DNA of 64,000 bases from VRUE01 sp963774405 (GTDB lineage Bacteria > Actinomycetota > Thermoleophilia > Solirubrobacterales > 70-9): assembly GCA_963774405.1 (NCBI GenBank), contig CAVZEV010000005.1, positions 496,001 through 560,000 of the forward strand, read 5' to 3'. The position numbers were made by a program, and so were the translations under genes. The notes beneath the pieces are model-generated. The model ran no database searches and had not been told where the DNA came from. It saw nothing but the letters and a program-made list of their open reading frames with translations. Positions 16,880-25,277 of the stretch are shown here, piece by piece (the stretch's first letter is position 1; each line of letters begins with the position of its first letter).

Positions 16880-18247
16880 TCAGGCGTGAATCGCCCCGCC
16901 GGCGACGGCTCGCGCCGCTTCCGGAATCGCCTCGGAGATCGTCGGGTGGGGATGGACGATCTGGGCCAGCTCCTGGTAGCCGCCCTCGAGCGCCATCGTC
17001 GCGATCAGCTCGGCGATCATGTCGCAGGCCCGGTTGCCGACGATGTGGGCGCCGAGGATCTCGCCGTACTTGGAATCGACGACGAGCTTGACCAGGCCGT
17101 CTTTGTCGTCGTAGACGGTCGCGCCGCCGACGCCGCCGAGCTTCTGCTTGCCGACCTTGACATCGAAGCCCGCCTCCTTGGCTGCGGCCTCGGTGAGGCC
17201 GACGCTTGCCACCTGTGGGTGGCAGAAGGTTGCCCCGGCGACGAGGTTCTGGTCGACCGGGTGGGCCGGCTCGCCGGCCGCGTGCTCGGCCGCGACGACG
17301 CCCTCCTCGGAGGCCTTGTGGGCGAGCGCCTTGGCGTTGACCAGATCGCCGATCGCGTAGACCTTGGGGTTTGAGGTGCGGTTGTACTCGTCGACCTTGA
17401 CCTTGCCCTTCTCGGTCAGCTCGACCCCGGCGCCCTCGAGCCCGAGCCCCTCGACGTCGGGGGCGCGGCCACCGGCGATGCAGAGGTAGTCGACCTCGAT
17501 CGTCTCGCCGCCGTAGCTGAGCTTGACCGAGCTCTCGCCGGCCTCGACATCGCTGACCGGCGTGCCGGTCGAGATCGTGATGTTCTGCTTCTTGAAGGCG
17601 CGCTCGACGACCCGGGCCATGTCCTTGTCCTCGGCCGGGAGGATCTGGTCGAGCATCTCGATCAGCACCACCTCGGTGCCGAAGCGCCCGTAGGCGGAGG
17701 CGATCTCACAACCCGAGGCGCCGGCGCCGGCGACGGCGATCTTCTGCGGCTGCTCGGGCAGCGACCAGGCGCCCCAGGTGTCGACGACGCGCCCTCCGAA
17801 CTCGACCCCGGGGATCGGCAGCGCGACCGAGCCGGTGGCGACGATGACCGCGCCCGCCTCGTAGACCTCGTCGCCGACCTTGACATTACCCTCGGGGGTG
17901 AGCGAGCCGGAGCCCTCGATCAGCGTGATCTTGTTCTTGTCCCAGAGCATCTTGACGCCGCCGGAGAGCGACTCGGAGACCGCGGCGCGGCGCTTGCCCA
18001 GCGCCTCCCAGTCGATCGAGACATCCTTGGCGACGATGCCGAGCTCGGCCCCCTCGCGCGCCTGCTCGTAGATCTCCGCCGTGCGCAGCACCGTCTTGGC
18101 CGGGATGCAGGCGTAGTTGAGGCAACGCCCGCCGGCCTTGTCGCGCTCGACGACGGCGGTTTTCTTGCCCAGCTGGGCGGCGCGGATTGCGGCCACATAG
18201 CCGCCCGGCCCCCCGCCGACAACGATCACGTCAAAAGAATCAGCCAC
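16880..18247 (-). CDS. lpd: Dihydrolipoyl dehydrogenase (E3)
   Basis: A 455-residue flavoenzyme that reoxidises the lipoyl groups of E2. Motifs: FAD site VVGGGPGGYVAAIRAAQLG; redox disulfide GGRCLNYACIPAKT (CxxxxC); NAD site VAGAGASGCEIASAYG; second FAD motif VYAIGDL; and the His-Glu pair HPHPTISEAIPE. The start at ATG 18247 gives MADSFDVIVVGG. A strong hairpin (18273-18321) lies just upstream. It completes the E1-E2-E3 set together with the genes at 11.9-15.5 kb. Confidence 0.96.
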   Translation of the reverse strand: MADSFDVIVVGGGPGGYVAAIRAAQLGKKTAVVERDKAGGRCLNYACIPAKTVLRTAEIYEQAREGAELGIVAKDVSIDWEALGKRRAAVSESLSGGVKMLWDKNKITLIEGSGSLTPEGNVKVGDEVYEAGAVIVATGSVALPIPGVEFGGRVVDTWGAWSLPEQPQKIAVAGAGASGCEIASAYGRFGTEVVLIEMLDQILPAEDKDMARVVERAFKKQNITISTGTPVSDVEAGESSVKLSYGGETIEVDYLCIAGGRAPDVEGLGLEGAGVELTEKGKVKVDEYNRTSNPKVYAIGDLVNAKALAHKASEEGVVAAEHAAGEPAHPVDQNLVAGATFCHPQVASVGLTEAAAKEAGFDVKVGKQKLGGVGGATVYDDKDGLVKLVVDSKYGEILGAHIVGNRACDMIAELIATMALEGGYQELAQIVHPHPTISEAIPEAARAVAGGAIHA

Positions 18248-18272
18248 TGAAACCTCAGCCTATAGAAGCGGT

Positions 18273-18321
18273 GTTCCGGTGCGCCTTATGTACCCAGAGG
18301 GAGCAAAAGGCGCACCGGAAC
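18273..18321. repeat. Intergenic hairpin, GTTCCGGTGCGCCTT family, copy 1
   Basis: A perfect 15-bp stem: GTTCCGGTGCGCCTT (18273-18287) with its reverse complement at 18307-18321, and a 19-base loop. Copies with the same stem occur at 50683-50729 and 54398-54446, each time in a short gap between minus-strand genes. It may serve as a terminator or mRNA-stabilising element; there is no T-tract. Confidence 0.85.
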
Positions 18322-18328
18322 GATCAGG

Positions 18329-18826
18329 TCACTCCCTGGTCGGCATCTGGATCCGCGCCATCGCCTTGACCATGAAGTAGAAGAGCGCGCCGGAGACCGC
18401 GAGCAACAGGGTCGTGCCGATGAACTGGGGGACGGTCGAGGCGTTGACCACGAGGCCGGTGAAGGCGGCGAAGATCAGCAGCACGAGGATCAGCTGGAAG
18501 CCGAGCACGGCCCAGTAGCGGGCGCGCCACATGCCGTAGGCCATCAGGCCGAGCAGCAGCGACGGCGCCAGGACCTGGACGAAGGGCGGTTTGCGGCCGT
18601 TGACCTCGGTGCCGGTGAGGTAGCCGATCACGATCGAGAGCACGATCAGGGCGGAGATGACCGCGCCGATCGTCACCACCAGCGGCCGTTCCCCCTCCGC
18701 CAGCGGCTCGAGCGCCTCGCGCGCCTCTTGGTTGCGCTCCTCAGCTCGGGCGTAGCCGCGCTCCATCCGCTCGCGCGGGGTCGGCGAGGCGCCGCGCTGC
18801 TTGCGCTTGCGCGGGTGCTCAGGCAC
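18329..18826 (-). CDS. Four-helix membrane protein, unknown
   Basis: A 165-residue protein. A basic N-terminus (MPEHPRKRKQRG), a charged region, then four hydrophobic stretches: LVVTIGAVISALIVLSIVIG, VLAPSLLLGLMAYGMW, VLGFQLILVLLIFAAFTGLV and FIGTTLLLAVSGALFYFMV. It starts within the last 8 bases of thiE and is probably co-transcribed. No family recognised. Confidence 0.7.
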   Translation of the reverse strand: MPEHPRKRKQRGASPTPRERMERGYARAEERNQEAREALEPLAEGERPLVVTIGAVISALIVLSIVIGYLTGTEVNGRKPPFVQVLAPSLLLGLMAYGMWRARYWAVLGFQLILVLLIFAAFTGLVVNASTVPQFIGTTLLLAVSGALFYFMVKAMARIQMPTRE

Positions 18827-19505
18827 CGGGGGCCTCCTCGCCGAGCGGCGCGAAGGCGGCGCGCAGCGCTTCGGCGGCAGCGGCGGGATCGGCGGCGTCG
18901 CGGACCGCGCGCACGACGCAGAGCCGCTGGGCGCCGGCCTCGACGACCTGGGGCGCGTTGGAAGAGTCGATGCCGCCGATCGCGAAGAACGGGTGGGGGG
19001 CGTTGGCGGCGGCGTGTGAGATCAGCTCCAACCCCACCGCGGGCCGCCCCTGCTTGGTCGGCGTCTCCCAGATCGGCCCGACGCTGATGTGGTCGACGGG
19101 CGCCTCGGCCGCCGCCGCGATCTGCTCCTCGGAGTGGGTCGAGAGGCCGATGATCGCGTCGGGCCCGAGCAGTGCCCGCGCCTCGGCCGCCGCCAGGTCG
19201 TCCTGGCCGACGTGGACCCCGTCGGCGTCGCAGGCGCGAGCCAGGTCGGGGTCGTCGTTGACGATGAAGAGGGCGCTGTGGTTGTCGCAGACGCGGCGGA
19301 AGGTCTGCGCGGCGAGCTCGATCTCGCGCCGCGGCAGCGACTTCTCGCGCAGCTGCACGATGTCGACGCCGCCGCGCAGGGCGGCCGCCAGCAGCGGCTC
19401 GGGATCCTCGCCGCCGGGGCGCGCCTCGCAACAGAGATAGAGCCGCGCCGTGCGCAGCCGCTCGCGTCGCAGCGGTCCCTCGGCCTCGGGTGGTGCCAGG
19501 CTCAC
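18819..19505 (-). CDS. thiE: Thiamine phosphate synthase
   Basis: GTG at 19505 gives a 228-residue TIM-barrel protein. Signatures: VDIVQLREKSLPRREI, FIVNDDPDLARACDADGVHV, GQDDL, HISVGPIWETPTKQG and FFAIGGID. It joins the thiazole and pyrimidine moieties into thiamine phosphate. It is divergent from the thiO-thiSG operon; the shared 50-base gap holds promoters, and only the plus-strand side has a visible TPP riboswitch. The last codons overlap the membrane protein gene. Confidence 0.93.
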   Translation of the reverse strand: MSLAPPEAEGPLRRERLRTARLYLCCEARPGGEDPEPLLAAALRGGVDIVQLREKSLPRREIELAAQTFRRVCDNHSALFIVNDDPDLARACDADGVHVGQDDLAAAEARALLGPDAIIGLSTHSEEQIAAAAEAPVDHISVGPIWETPTKQGRPAVGLELISHAAANAPHPFFAIGGIDSSNAPQVVEAGAQRLCVVRAVRDAADPAAAAEALRAAFAPLGEEAPGA

Positions 19506-19554
19506 CGCACCATTATCGGGGCATGTCGAGGTTCGGGGCCGGGTAGCATCGGTG

Positions 19555-19640
19555 GGGTACGGGAGTCCGCAAGGGCTGAGAGGGTGGCAACGAGGCCACC
19601 GACCGTCTGGACCTGATCCGGGTAATGCCGGCGGAGGCAA
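19555..19640 (+). promoter_or_regulatory. TPP riboswitch (THI element)
   Basis: The conserved parts are in order: GGGAGTCCGCAAGGGCTGAGAG (19561-19582; P1/P2 start and the CTGAGA core), a variable stem (GGTGGC/GCCACC), and ACCTGATCCGGGTAATGCCG (19611-19630) with the closing GCGGAGG. The last stem contains GGAGG, which is also the only ribosome site for the TTG start at 19644. Ligand binding would therefore directly hide the start of thiO. Confidence 0.95.
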
Positions 19641-19643
19641 GGC

Positions 19644-20828
19644 TTGAGCGACAGAGGCACCTATGACGTAATCGTTGTCGGCGGCGGAGCGATCGGCCTC
19701 TGCTGCGCCTGGCGGCTCGCCCAGGCGGGCGCTGCGACGGTCGTGCTCGATCGCGCCGAGCCCCCGGCCGGCGCCACCCGCGTCGCCGCCGGGATGCTGG
19801 CGCCGATCGGCGAGCTCGCCTTCGGCGAGCCGGAGCTGCTGCGGATGACGGTCGCCGCGGCCGAGATCTACCCGGGCTTCGTCGCCGAGCTGGAGGCGGC
19901 GAGCGGGCTGGGCAGCGGCTACGCCAAGCACGGCGCCCTCCATGTCGCCCTCGACCGCGACGAGGCGGCGGAGCTGCGCCGTGTGCACGACCTGCAGCGC
20001 TCACTCGGGCTCGGCGCCGAGTGGCTGCCGCCGCGCCGCTGCCGCGAGCTCGAGCCCGGCCTCACCCCGTCGCTCAACGGCGGCGTCCACGCGCCCGAGG
20101 AGGCGGCGATCGACCCGCGGTTGATGACGGCGGCGCTACTCGCGGCGCTGGCCGGCGCCGGCGCCGAGGTGCGCAGCGGAACCGACGTGGTCGCGCCGAT
20201 CCTCGCCGGCGAGCGCCTGGAAGGCGTTCGCACGGGTAAGGGCGAGGAGCTGCGGGCCGGCCACGTCGTCCTCGCCAGCGGCGCCTGGGCGGGAGCGGAG
20301 AGCTGGTTGCCTGAGTCGGCCCTCCCGCCGGTGCGGCCGGTCAAAGGCGAGATCCTCGAGCTGCGCTCGACCGAGGGCGAGTCGCCCTGCGAGCGGATCG
20401 TCGCCTCCGAGCGCGTCTACCTGGTGCCGCGCCGCGACGGCCGCCTGATCGTCGGCGCGACGACCGAGGAGCGCGGCTTCGACGCCGCCGTCACAGCCGG
20501 CGGCGTGCACGAGCTGCTGCGCGAGGCCTACCGCCTGCTCCCTGACGTGGCGGAGATGGAGCTGGTCGAGGCGATGGCCGGCCTGCGCCCCGGCACCCCC
20601 GACAACCTGCCGCTGATCGGCCCCGGCGCCCTCGACGGCCTGATCCTCGCCTGCGGCCACTACCGCAACGGCATCCTCCTGGCGCCAATCACCGGCGCCG
20701 CGATTGCCGGCCTGCTCAGCGGCGAAGATTTGCCCCCCTCCCTAGAGGCGGCCCGGCCGGTGAGTTCCCGTTTCTCCGCGCATACCGCGGTTAACCAGGA
20801 ACTCACCCCGGGAGGTGCCGGGCGATGA
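19644..20828 (+). CDS. thiO: Glycine oxidase
   Basis: A 394-residue FAD enzyme starting at TTG 19644, immediately after the riboswitch. The dinucleotide-binding motif is VIVVGGGAIGLCCAWRLAQ. ATRVAAGMLAPIGE and GLRPGTPDNLPLIGP are typical of ThiO. It oxidises glycine to the dehydroglycine used in thiazole formation. The final ~25 codons contain a hairpin (20759-20807) and the stop overlaps the thiSG start by 4 bases. Confidence 0.94.
   Translation: MSDRGTYDVIVVGGGAIGLCCAWRLAQAGAATVVLDRAEPPAGATRVAAGMLAPIGELAFGEPELLRMTVAAAEIYPGFVAELEAASGLGSGYAKHGALHVALDRDEAAELRRVHDLQRSLGLGAEWLPPRRCRELEPGLTPSLNGGVHAPEEAAIDPRLMTAALLAALAGAGAEVRSGTDVVAPILAGERLEGVRTGKGEELRAGHVVLASGAWAGAESWLPESALPPVRPVKGEILELRSTEGESPCERIVASERVYLVPRRDGRLIVGATTEERGFDAAVTAGGVHELLREAYRLLPDVAEMELVEAMAGLRPGTPDNLPLIGPGALDGLILACGHYRNGILLAPITGAAIAGLLSGEDLPPSLEAARPVSSRFSAHTAVNQELTPGGAGR
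20759..20807. repeat. Hairpin at the thiO/thiSG junction
   Basis: GGTGAGTTCC (20759-20768) pairs with GGAACTCACC (20798-20807) around a 29-base loop containing CCGCGCATACCGCGG. It sits inside the end of the thiO coding sequence, just before the thiSG start at 20825, and could affect translational coupling. Confidence 0.65.
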
Positions 20829-21796
20829 AGGTCGAGCTCAACGGCAGCGCGCAGGATCTTCCTGTCGATGCCACGCTCGCCGATGCCGTCCGGGCCGCCG
20901 GCGCCGAGGAGGCGCGCGGCGTCGCGGTCGCGCTCGACGGAGAGGTTGTCCCGCGCGGCGAGTGGGACCGGACGCCCCTGGCCGAGGGCAGCAAGGTCGA
21001 GGCCCTCGCCGCGATCCAGGGCGGGGCCGAGGGCTGGGAGCTGGGAGGGCGGGCCTGGAGCTCGCGCCTGATCGCCGGCACCGGCGGCTTCCGTTCGCTG
21101 GAGCAGATGGAGACCGCGCTGGCGGCCTCGGGGGCGGAGATCGTCACGGTGGCGCTGCGCCGCATCGACCCCGATGCCAAGGGCTCGGTCCTCGACGTGC
21201 TCGACAAGCTCGGCCTCGCCGTCCTGCCCAACACGGCCGGTTGCTACACCGCCCGCGACGCCGTTCGCACCGCCCGGCTCGCCCGCGAGGCCTTCGAGAC
21301 CGAGTGGATCAAGCTCGAGGTGATCGGCGACGACCGCACCCTCTTCCCCGACGCGGTCGAGCTGCTCGACGCCGCCGAGACCCTGGTCGGCGAGGGATTC
21401 ACCGTCCTCCCCTACACCAACGACGACCCGATCCTCGCCCGCCGGCTGGAGGAGGCGGGCTGCGAGGCGGTGATGCCGCTCGGCTCGCCGATCGGCTCAG
21501 GCGCCGGCATCCGCAACCCCTACAACATCGCGATCATCACTGAGCGCGCCGAGGTCCCGGTGATCCTCGACGCCGGCATCGGCACCGCCTCCGACGCCGC
21601 CCTGGCGATGGAGCTGGGCTGCTCCGCGGTGATGGCGGCCAGCTCGATCTTCGGCGCCGCCGACCCCGTGGCGATGGCGACCGCCCTGCGGCTCGGCGTC
21701 GAGGCGGGCCACGCCGCCCGCGGCGCCGGTCGCATCCCCCGCCGCACCCACGCCGAGGCCTCGACCCCCGAGCAGGGTCTGCCCGAACTTTCCTGA
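20825..21796 (+). CDS. ThiS-ThiG fusion: sulfur carrier plus thiazole synthase
   Basis: A 323-residue protein. Residues 1-67 are ThiS-like (MKVELNGSAQDLPVDATLAD, ending KVEALAAIQGG, with Gly66-Gly67 where free ThiS ends). Residues ~72-315 are ThiG (RAWSSRLIAGTGGFRSLEQM; EWIKLEVIGDD with the Schiff-base Lys163; GSPIGSGAGIRNPYNI; VILDAGIGTASDAALAMELG). In separate ThiS the terminal glycine becomes a thiocarboxylate. Here it is internal, followed by AEGWELGG, so the fusion must be cleaved or work differently. Confidence 0.92.
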   Translation: MKVELNGSAQDLPVDATLADAVRAAGAEEARGVAVALDGEVVPRGEWDRTPLAEGSKVEALAAIQGGAEGWELGGRAWSSRLIAGTGGFRSLEQMETALAASGAEIVTVALRRIDPDAKGSVLDVLDKLGLAVLPNTAGCYTARDAVRTARLAREAFETEWIKLEVIGDDRTLFPDAVELLDAAETLVGEGFTVLPYTNDDPILARRLEEAGCEAVMPLGSPIGSGAGIRNPYNIAIITERAEVPVILDAGIGTASDAALAMELGCSAVMAASSIFGAADPVAMATALRLGVEAGHAARGAGRIPRRTHAEASTPEQGLPELS

Positions 21797-21840
21797 CCGC
21801 AAGCCCGAGTCCCCGGCGCCCGTCTACCATGAGCGGCCAC

Positions 21841-21914
21841 GCCCCCGTAGCTCAGTTGGTTAGAGCGGCGGCCTTTTAAGCCGCGCGGCGCGGGTTCGAA
21901 TCCCGCCGGGGGCA
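21841..21914 (+). tRNA. tRNA-Lys (anticodon TTT)
   Basis: Acceptor GCCCCCG/CGGGGGC, D arm GCTC/GAGC, anticodon stem GCGGC/GCCGC with loop CTTTTAA (anticodon TTT), T arm GCGGG-TTCGAAT-CCCGC, and discriminator A at 21914. CCA is not encoded. A serine recombinase gene runs up to its 3' side, and partial copies of its end occur at 32.1 and 34.2 kb. Confidence 0.95.
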
Positions 21915-21943
21915 CTGAACCTGACGGTGGTCGAACCGCAGGC
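21908..21943 (+). repeat. tRNA-Lys end repeat, copy 1
   Basis: GGGGGCACTGAACCTGACGG and the following ~16 bases (ending CGAACCGCAGGC) match 32103-32137 with about five differences. The first 11 bases match 34222-34232 exactly. Confidence 0.7.
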
Positions 21944-21988
21944 AAAGAGAAAGACGGGTAGATCTCCGCGCGGCTGACGACCCGGATC

Positions 21989-23380
21989 TCATCGACCAAC
22001 GATTGCAGAAGAGCCTTGCGGGTAGGCGCGTCGCCGCCCTCGATCACCTCGCGCACGTGGGCGACCAGCAGCGCCAGGTCCATCGTCGCTCAGCGGCTCG
22101 CACTCAGCCGGCTCCTCGGCCGCCAGCTCCTCCTGGCGCGCTTGCAGGCCGCGCAGCCGCTCGCTCAGCTCCTTGATCCTTGAGCCGCAGGCTGCCTCGG
22201 GCATCGTGCCCTCCTCGAAGGCGCGGAAGTAGCGGTCGAGCGACTCGCCGATGCCGCCCATCTCGGCGTCGATCCGCTCCAGCTCTGCCACCCGTTGCGG
22301 CTGCTCGGCGTCAAGCTCGGCGAAGGCCTCTGAGATCGCCTCGCGCACCAGCGGCTCGCGTTCGAGCAGCGCGAGGAGCTGTCCGAGGATCGCCTCCTCC
22401 AGCTCGTCGGCCGGCAGCCGATCCGCTTCACAGGCCTTCTTTCCGTAGCGCTGGCGCGAGAAGCAGATGTAGTAGCGGTAGCGCCCGCCGTTGCCATTGG
22501 CCGAGACGCCGACGTAGCGCTTGCCGCAGTGGGCGCACTTGATAAGGCCGGTGAGCAGGTACTCGGACTGGTTGGTGCGCCGCAGCGAGATGTCCTCGCT
22601 TCGCTCTTGCAGGATCTCCTGGGCGCGCTCGAAGAGAGCCTTGTCCACGAGCGGCTCGTGCGGCGCCGGGTAGTTGGTGCCGCGAAAGAAGATCTCCCCG
22701 ACGTAGGCGCGGTTGCGCAGGATGCTGAGCACCGCCGGCACGTTGAAGGGCTTTCCTTGGCGGGTGCGGCAGCCACGCTCGGTCAGCCACTTGGCGAGGG
22801 CCGAGGAGCCTTCGAGCCGCTCGGCGTAGCGGTGGAAGACCTGCGGGACAACCGACGCCTCGACGGGATCGGGGAGGAGGAAGTGGCGCTCGGCGTCAAG
22901 CGTGTAGCCGAAGGGGATGGCGCCGCCGGTCCACTCGCCTCGCGCCGCCTTTCGCTCCATCCCGGCGATCGTCCGATCGATGATCGTCGCCCGCTCGAAC
23001 TCGGCGAAGACGCCGAGGAGCTGCACCATCATCCGCCCGGCCGCGCTGGCGGTGTCAAACGGCTCGGTCGCCGAGCGGAACAGCACCTTCGCCGCATCGA
23101 GCCGCTCGAGGATCTGAGCCAGCCCGCGCACCGAGCGCGAGAGGCGGTCGACGCGGTAGACGAGCAAGAGGTCGAAGCGGCCGGCCTCGGCCTCCTTCAG
23201 CGCGCGCTCCAGACCCGGCCGCTCCAGGATCGCGCCCGAAGCCTGATCGGTGAAGCGTCGCACGATCCGCCAGTCGTCCTGGCTTTTGGCGTAGGAATCG
23301 AGACGAGTCGCCTGGGCCTCCAGCGAGTAGGGCTGGGTCGCCTCGTCGGTCGATATCCGGGTGTAGGTGGCGATCCTCAT
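21989..23380 (-). CDS. Large serine recombinase/integrase (frameshift in the C-terminal part)
   Basis: ATG at 23380 is preceded by AGGAGGCCACA. The resolvase domain has MRIATYTRIST (catalytic Ser10), LLVYRVDRLSRSVRG and FAEFERATIIDRTIAG. A recombinase domain follows (IPFGYTLDAERHFLLPDP, SILRNRAYVGEIFFRG), then a zinc ribbon (LIKCAHCGKRYVG ... YYICFSRQ) and a coiled-coil region rich in Glu. Near 22085 the frame shifts; the family-like C-terminus (MDLALLVAHVREVIEGGDAP, then LLQSLVDEIRVVSRAEIYPS) continues in another frame. That frame then runs without a stop through the antisense of tRNA-Lys (GFEPAPRGLKGRRSNQLSYG). The real end after integration is uncertain. It probably integrated this island at the tRNA. 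Confidence 0.85.
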   Translation of the reverse strand: MRIATYTRISTDEATQPYSLEAQATRLDSYAKSQDDWRIVRRFTDQASGAILERPGLERALKEAEAGRFDLLLVYRVDRLSRSVRGLAQILERLDAAKVLFRSATEPFDTASAAGRMMVQLLGVFAEFERATIIDRTIAGMERKAARGEWTGGAIPFGYTLDAERHFLLPDPVEASVVPQVFHRYAERLEGSSALAKWLTERGCRTRQGKPFNVPAVLSILRNRAYVGEIFFRGTNYPAPHEPLVDKALFERAQEILQERSEDISLRRTNQSEYLLTGLIKCAHCGKRYVGVSANGNGGRYRYYICFSRQRYGKKACEADRLPADELEEAILGQLLALLEREPLVREAISEAFAELDAEQPQRVAELERIDAEMGGIGESLDRYFRAFEEGTMPEAACGSRIKELSERLRGLQARQEELAAEEPAECEPLSDDGPGAAGRPRARGDRGRRRAYPQGSSAIVGR

Positions 23381-23631
23381 TGTGGCCTCCTCGGCTTGCC
23401 TGGCTTGCGCGAACGTCGATGACACCTCGACGCGCGCAAGGAGTCAAGTCCGCCGCCGGCGAGGTAGTCGCGGTAAAGCACCCGCAGGGCGCCGTGGAGC
23501 CGCTCTTCCTGCTCGCCGCCTCGGCAGATGAGGCGGGCAGGGCGGACCCCGAGCCGCTCCGAGGCCTCCGCATGGCCGGTGCCCTGATCGCGGCTCCTCT
23601 TGCGAGCCGAGCCGCTCGCCACCGCGATCAA
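23377..23631 (-). CDS. Small basic protein between relaxation gene and recombinase
   Basis: An 84-codon frame whose ATG overlaps the stop of the upstream gene (23628) by 4 bases and whose TGA overlaps the recombinase ATG (23380) by 4 bases. Coupling at both ends supports a real gene. Residues ~38-66 (GGEQEERLHGALRVLYRDYL then AGGGLDSLR) could form a helix; the C-terminus is Arg-rich. No family recognised. Spurious translation remains possible. Confidence 0.45.
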   Translation of the reverse strand: MIAVASGSARKRSRDQGTGHAEASERLGVRPARLICRGGEQEERLHGALRVLYRDYLAGGGLDSLRASRCHRRSRKPGKPRRPQ

Positions 23632-25277
23632 GGCAGACCTCCCTTGTCGACGGCCGGCTCGATCTTCGCCAGCTCCTCGGAACCGCAGAAATGGCAGTGC
23701 CCGGCGACGTCATGATCGGCGCCTCGTTCGTGGCTCGTCCGCTTCGGGTCGGGGTAGGCGATCTCCTCGCAGCTCGGGCAGAAGCGCAGGGCGCGGCGGT
23801 CCACCTTTTCGAGGAAGGCCTCCGGCCTGTTGCGCAACCGCCCGGCGATGCCCTGGGCCTTGGCGAGCTGCCGTGCCCTCTGCTCGCGCCAGCCGAGGTA
23901 GTCCTCGCGCAGGCGCTCTTGCCTGGCGCGGGCCTCGCCGTCGCGCTTGGCTTCCCCGACAAGCCCTCCGCTCAGCTCGTGGCGGTCGAGCAGCTCTCCG
24001 CCTTCGAGGCGCTTGTGGGCTCTACGCAGCGCCGGACCCTCGCCATAGCGCTCGGCCAGTTCCCCGGCCAGGTCGAGCTGCCGGGCCAGGTGGTCTTGGG
24101 CCAACGCGCCGAACGCGCGGCGCTCGTTCAGCGTCAGCTCCCGTTCGTCGAGTCGGAGATCGAGCGGGTCGACGAACATCGCGCCGAGCCTCAACAGCGC
24201 TTCGCGCTCGGCATCGTCCAGCGGCTCGTCCAGTTCCAAGGTCAGCGTCAGCGCCGCTGCCGCCGAGCGGCCCAGCCGCTCGATGCCCCAGTCGCGGTGA
24301 GACCAGGACCGAAGGTGCGAGCGCAGCGCCTCGGGGTCGGAGCGCAACCGCTCTCGCTTGACTTCTTCCTCGCGGCGCCGGGCATCGCGGCGGACCAGCT
24401 CTTCGTCGTAGGGCCGTCGCGCCTCGCACAGCGCGGTCAGCAGGTCTACGCCTTGCTCGTCCTCCTCGCCGATCAGCCAGTGCGCCTCAGTCGCGCAGCA
24501 GAGAAGTCGGTGGGCGAGGTCGCAGGCGCAGGTCAAGAGCAACGCGTCGCGCTCCAGCTCCCTGCGCATCGCGGCGAGGAAGGAGCGGGCGCGCTTCTCG
24601 GTAGTGGTGACGAACAGGAGAGCCGGGCAAAAGTGGTGGCGCTCGCGCCATGCTTCCGCCTTCGCGTACTCGGCATAGCCCGCCGCCTTCTGCTTCAGGC
24701 GGCGGTGCGACATCGTCCCCATGTCCAGCTCGACGAAGGCGAGCAGGCTTCCACGGTCGGCGTCGGTGACCTCAACGAAGGCGTCCGGTGCGATGGCGCG
24801 CTTCTTCCGCGTGGCCCAGGTCGAGAACGACTCGCGCGCCTCTGCCTCGCGCTCGATGCGGGTCAACGTCACGTCATCGGGCAGCGTCGTCGTCAGCGCC
24901 ACGTAGAACTCACTCAGCCCGGCGGCATGGGCGAGGAACAGCGGGTTCGGCTCGCGCCGCTCGCCGCCCCTTGGCGGCGGCCCTCCGGTGACGATCGCCT
25001 CGCCTCTGCGGGTCGGCCAGAGGTGGTGCGGCGCCGATCCCCGTTCGCGGTAGGGGCGACTGCGGCCAGCGAGGCCCTCACGGGCAAGCCGGGCGCAGCG
25101 GTAGCGAAGCGTCCTCGCGGGCGTCTCGGGACAGATCGCGGCGAGCTGGGTTTGGGTCAGCACCCTGTGCGAGGCGAGCAGGTCCAGGATGCGCAGGTCG
25201 AGATCGGAGAGCGCTGGGGTCCGGGCCGCGGAGCGGGAGCGGCGAGCGCTGGCGCGTGGTCGCCTGGCCTGCGTCAA
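23628..25277 (-). CDS. Replication-relaxation family protein
   Basis: A 549-residue protein starting at TTG 25277. An N-terminal winged helix (DLDLRILDLLASHRVLTQTQ, LAAICPETPARTLRYRCARL) is followed by a nuclease-like core (FLAHAAGLSEFYVAL, KKRAIAPDAFVEVTD, LLAFVELDMGTMSHRRLKQK) typical of Replic_Relax proteins of actinobacterial plasmids and integrated elements. A long charged helical region then leads to a C-terminal zinc ribbon (FCPSCEEIAYPD ... GHCHFCGSEEL). Such proteins are thought to act in plasmid replication or mobilisation. It is the element's best candidate for a replication/transfer function. Confidence 0.75.
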   Translation of the reverse strand: MTQARRPRASARRSRSAARTPALSDLDLRILDLLASHRVLTQTQLAAICPETPARTLRYRCARLAREGLAGRSRPYRERGSAPHHLWPTRRGEAIVTGGPPPRGGERREPNPLFLAHAAGLSEFYVALTTTLPDDVTLTRIEREAEARESFSTWATRKKRAIAPDAFVEVTDADRGSLLAFVELDMGTMSHRRLKQKAAGYAEYAKAEAWRERHHFCPALLFVTTTEKRARSFLAAMRRELERDALLLTCACDLAHRLLCCATEAHWLIGEEDEQGVDLLTALCEARRPYDEELVRRDARRREEEVKRERLRSDPEALRSHLRSWSHRDWGIERLGRSAAAALTLTLELDEPLDDAEREALLRLGAMFVDPLDLRLDERELTLNERRAFGALAQDHLARQLDLAGELAERYGEGPALRRAHKRLEGGELLDRHELSGGLVGEAKRDGEARARQERLREDYLGWREQRARQLAKAQGIAGRLRNRPEAFLEKVDRRALRFCPSCEEIAYPDPKRTSHERGADHDVAGHCHFCGSEELAKIEPAVDKGGLP

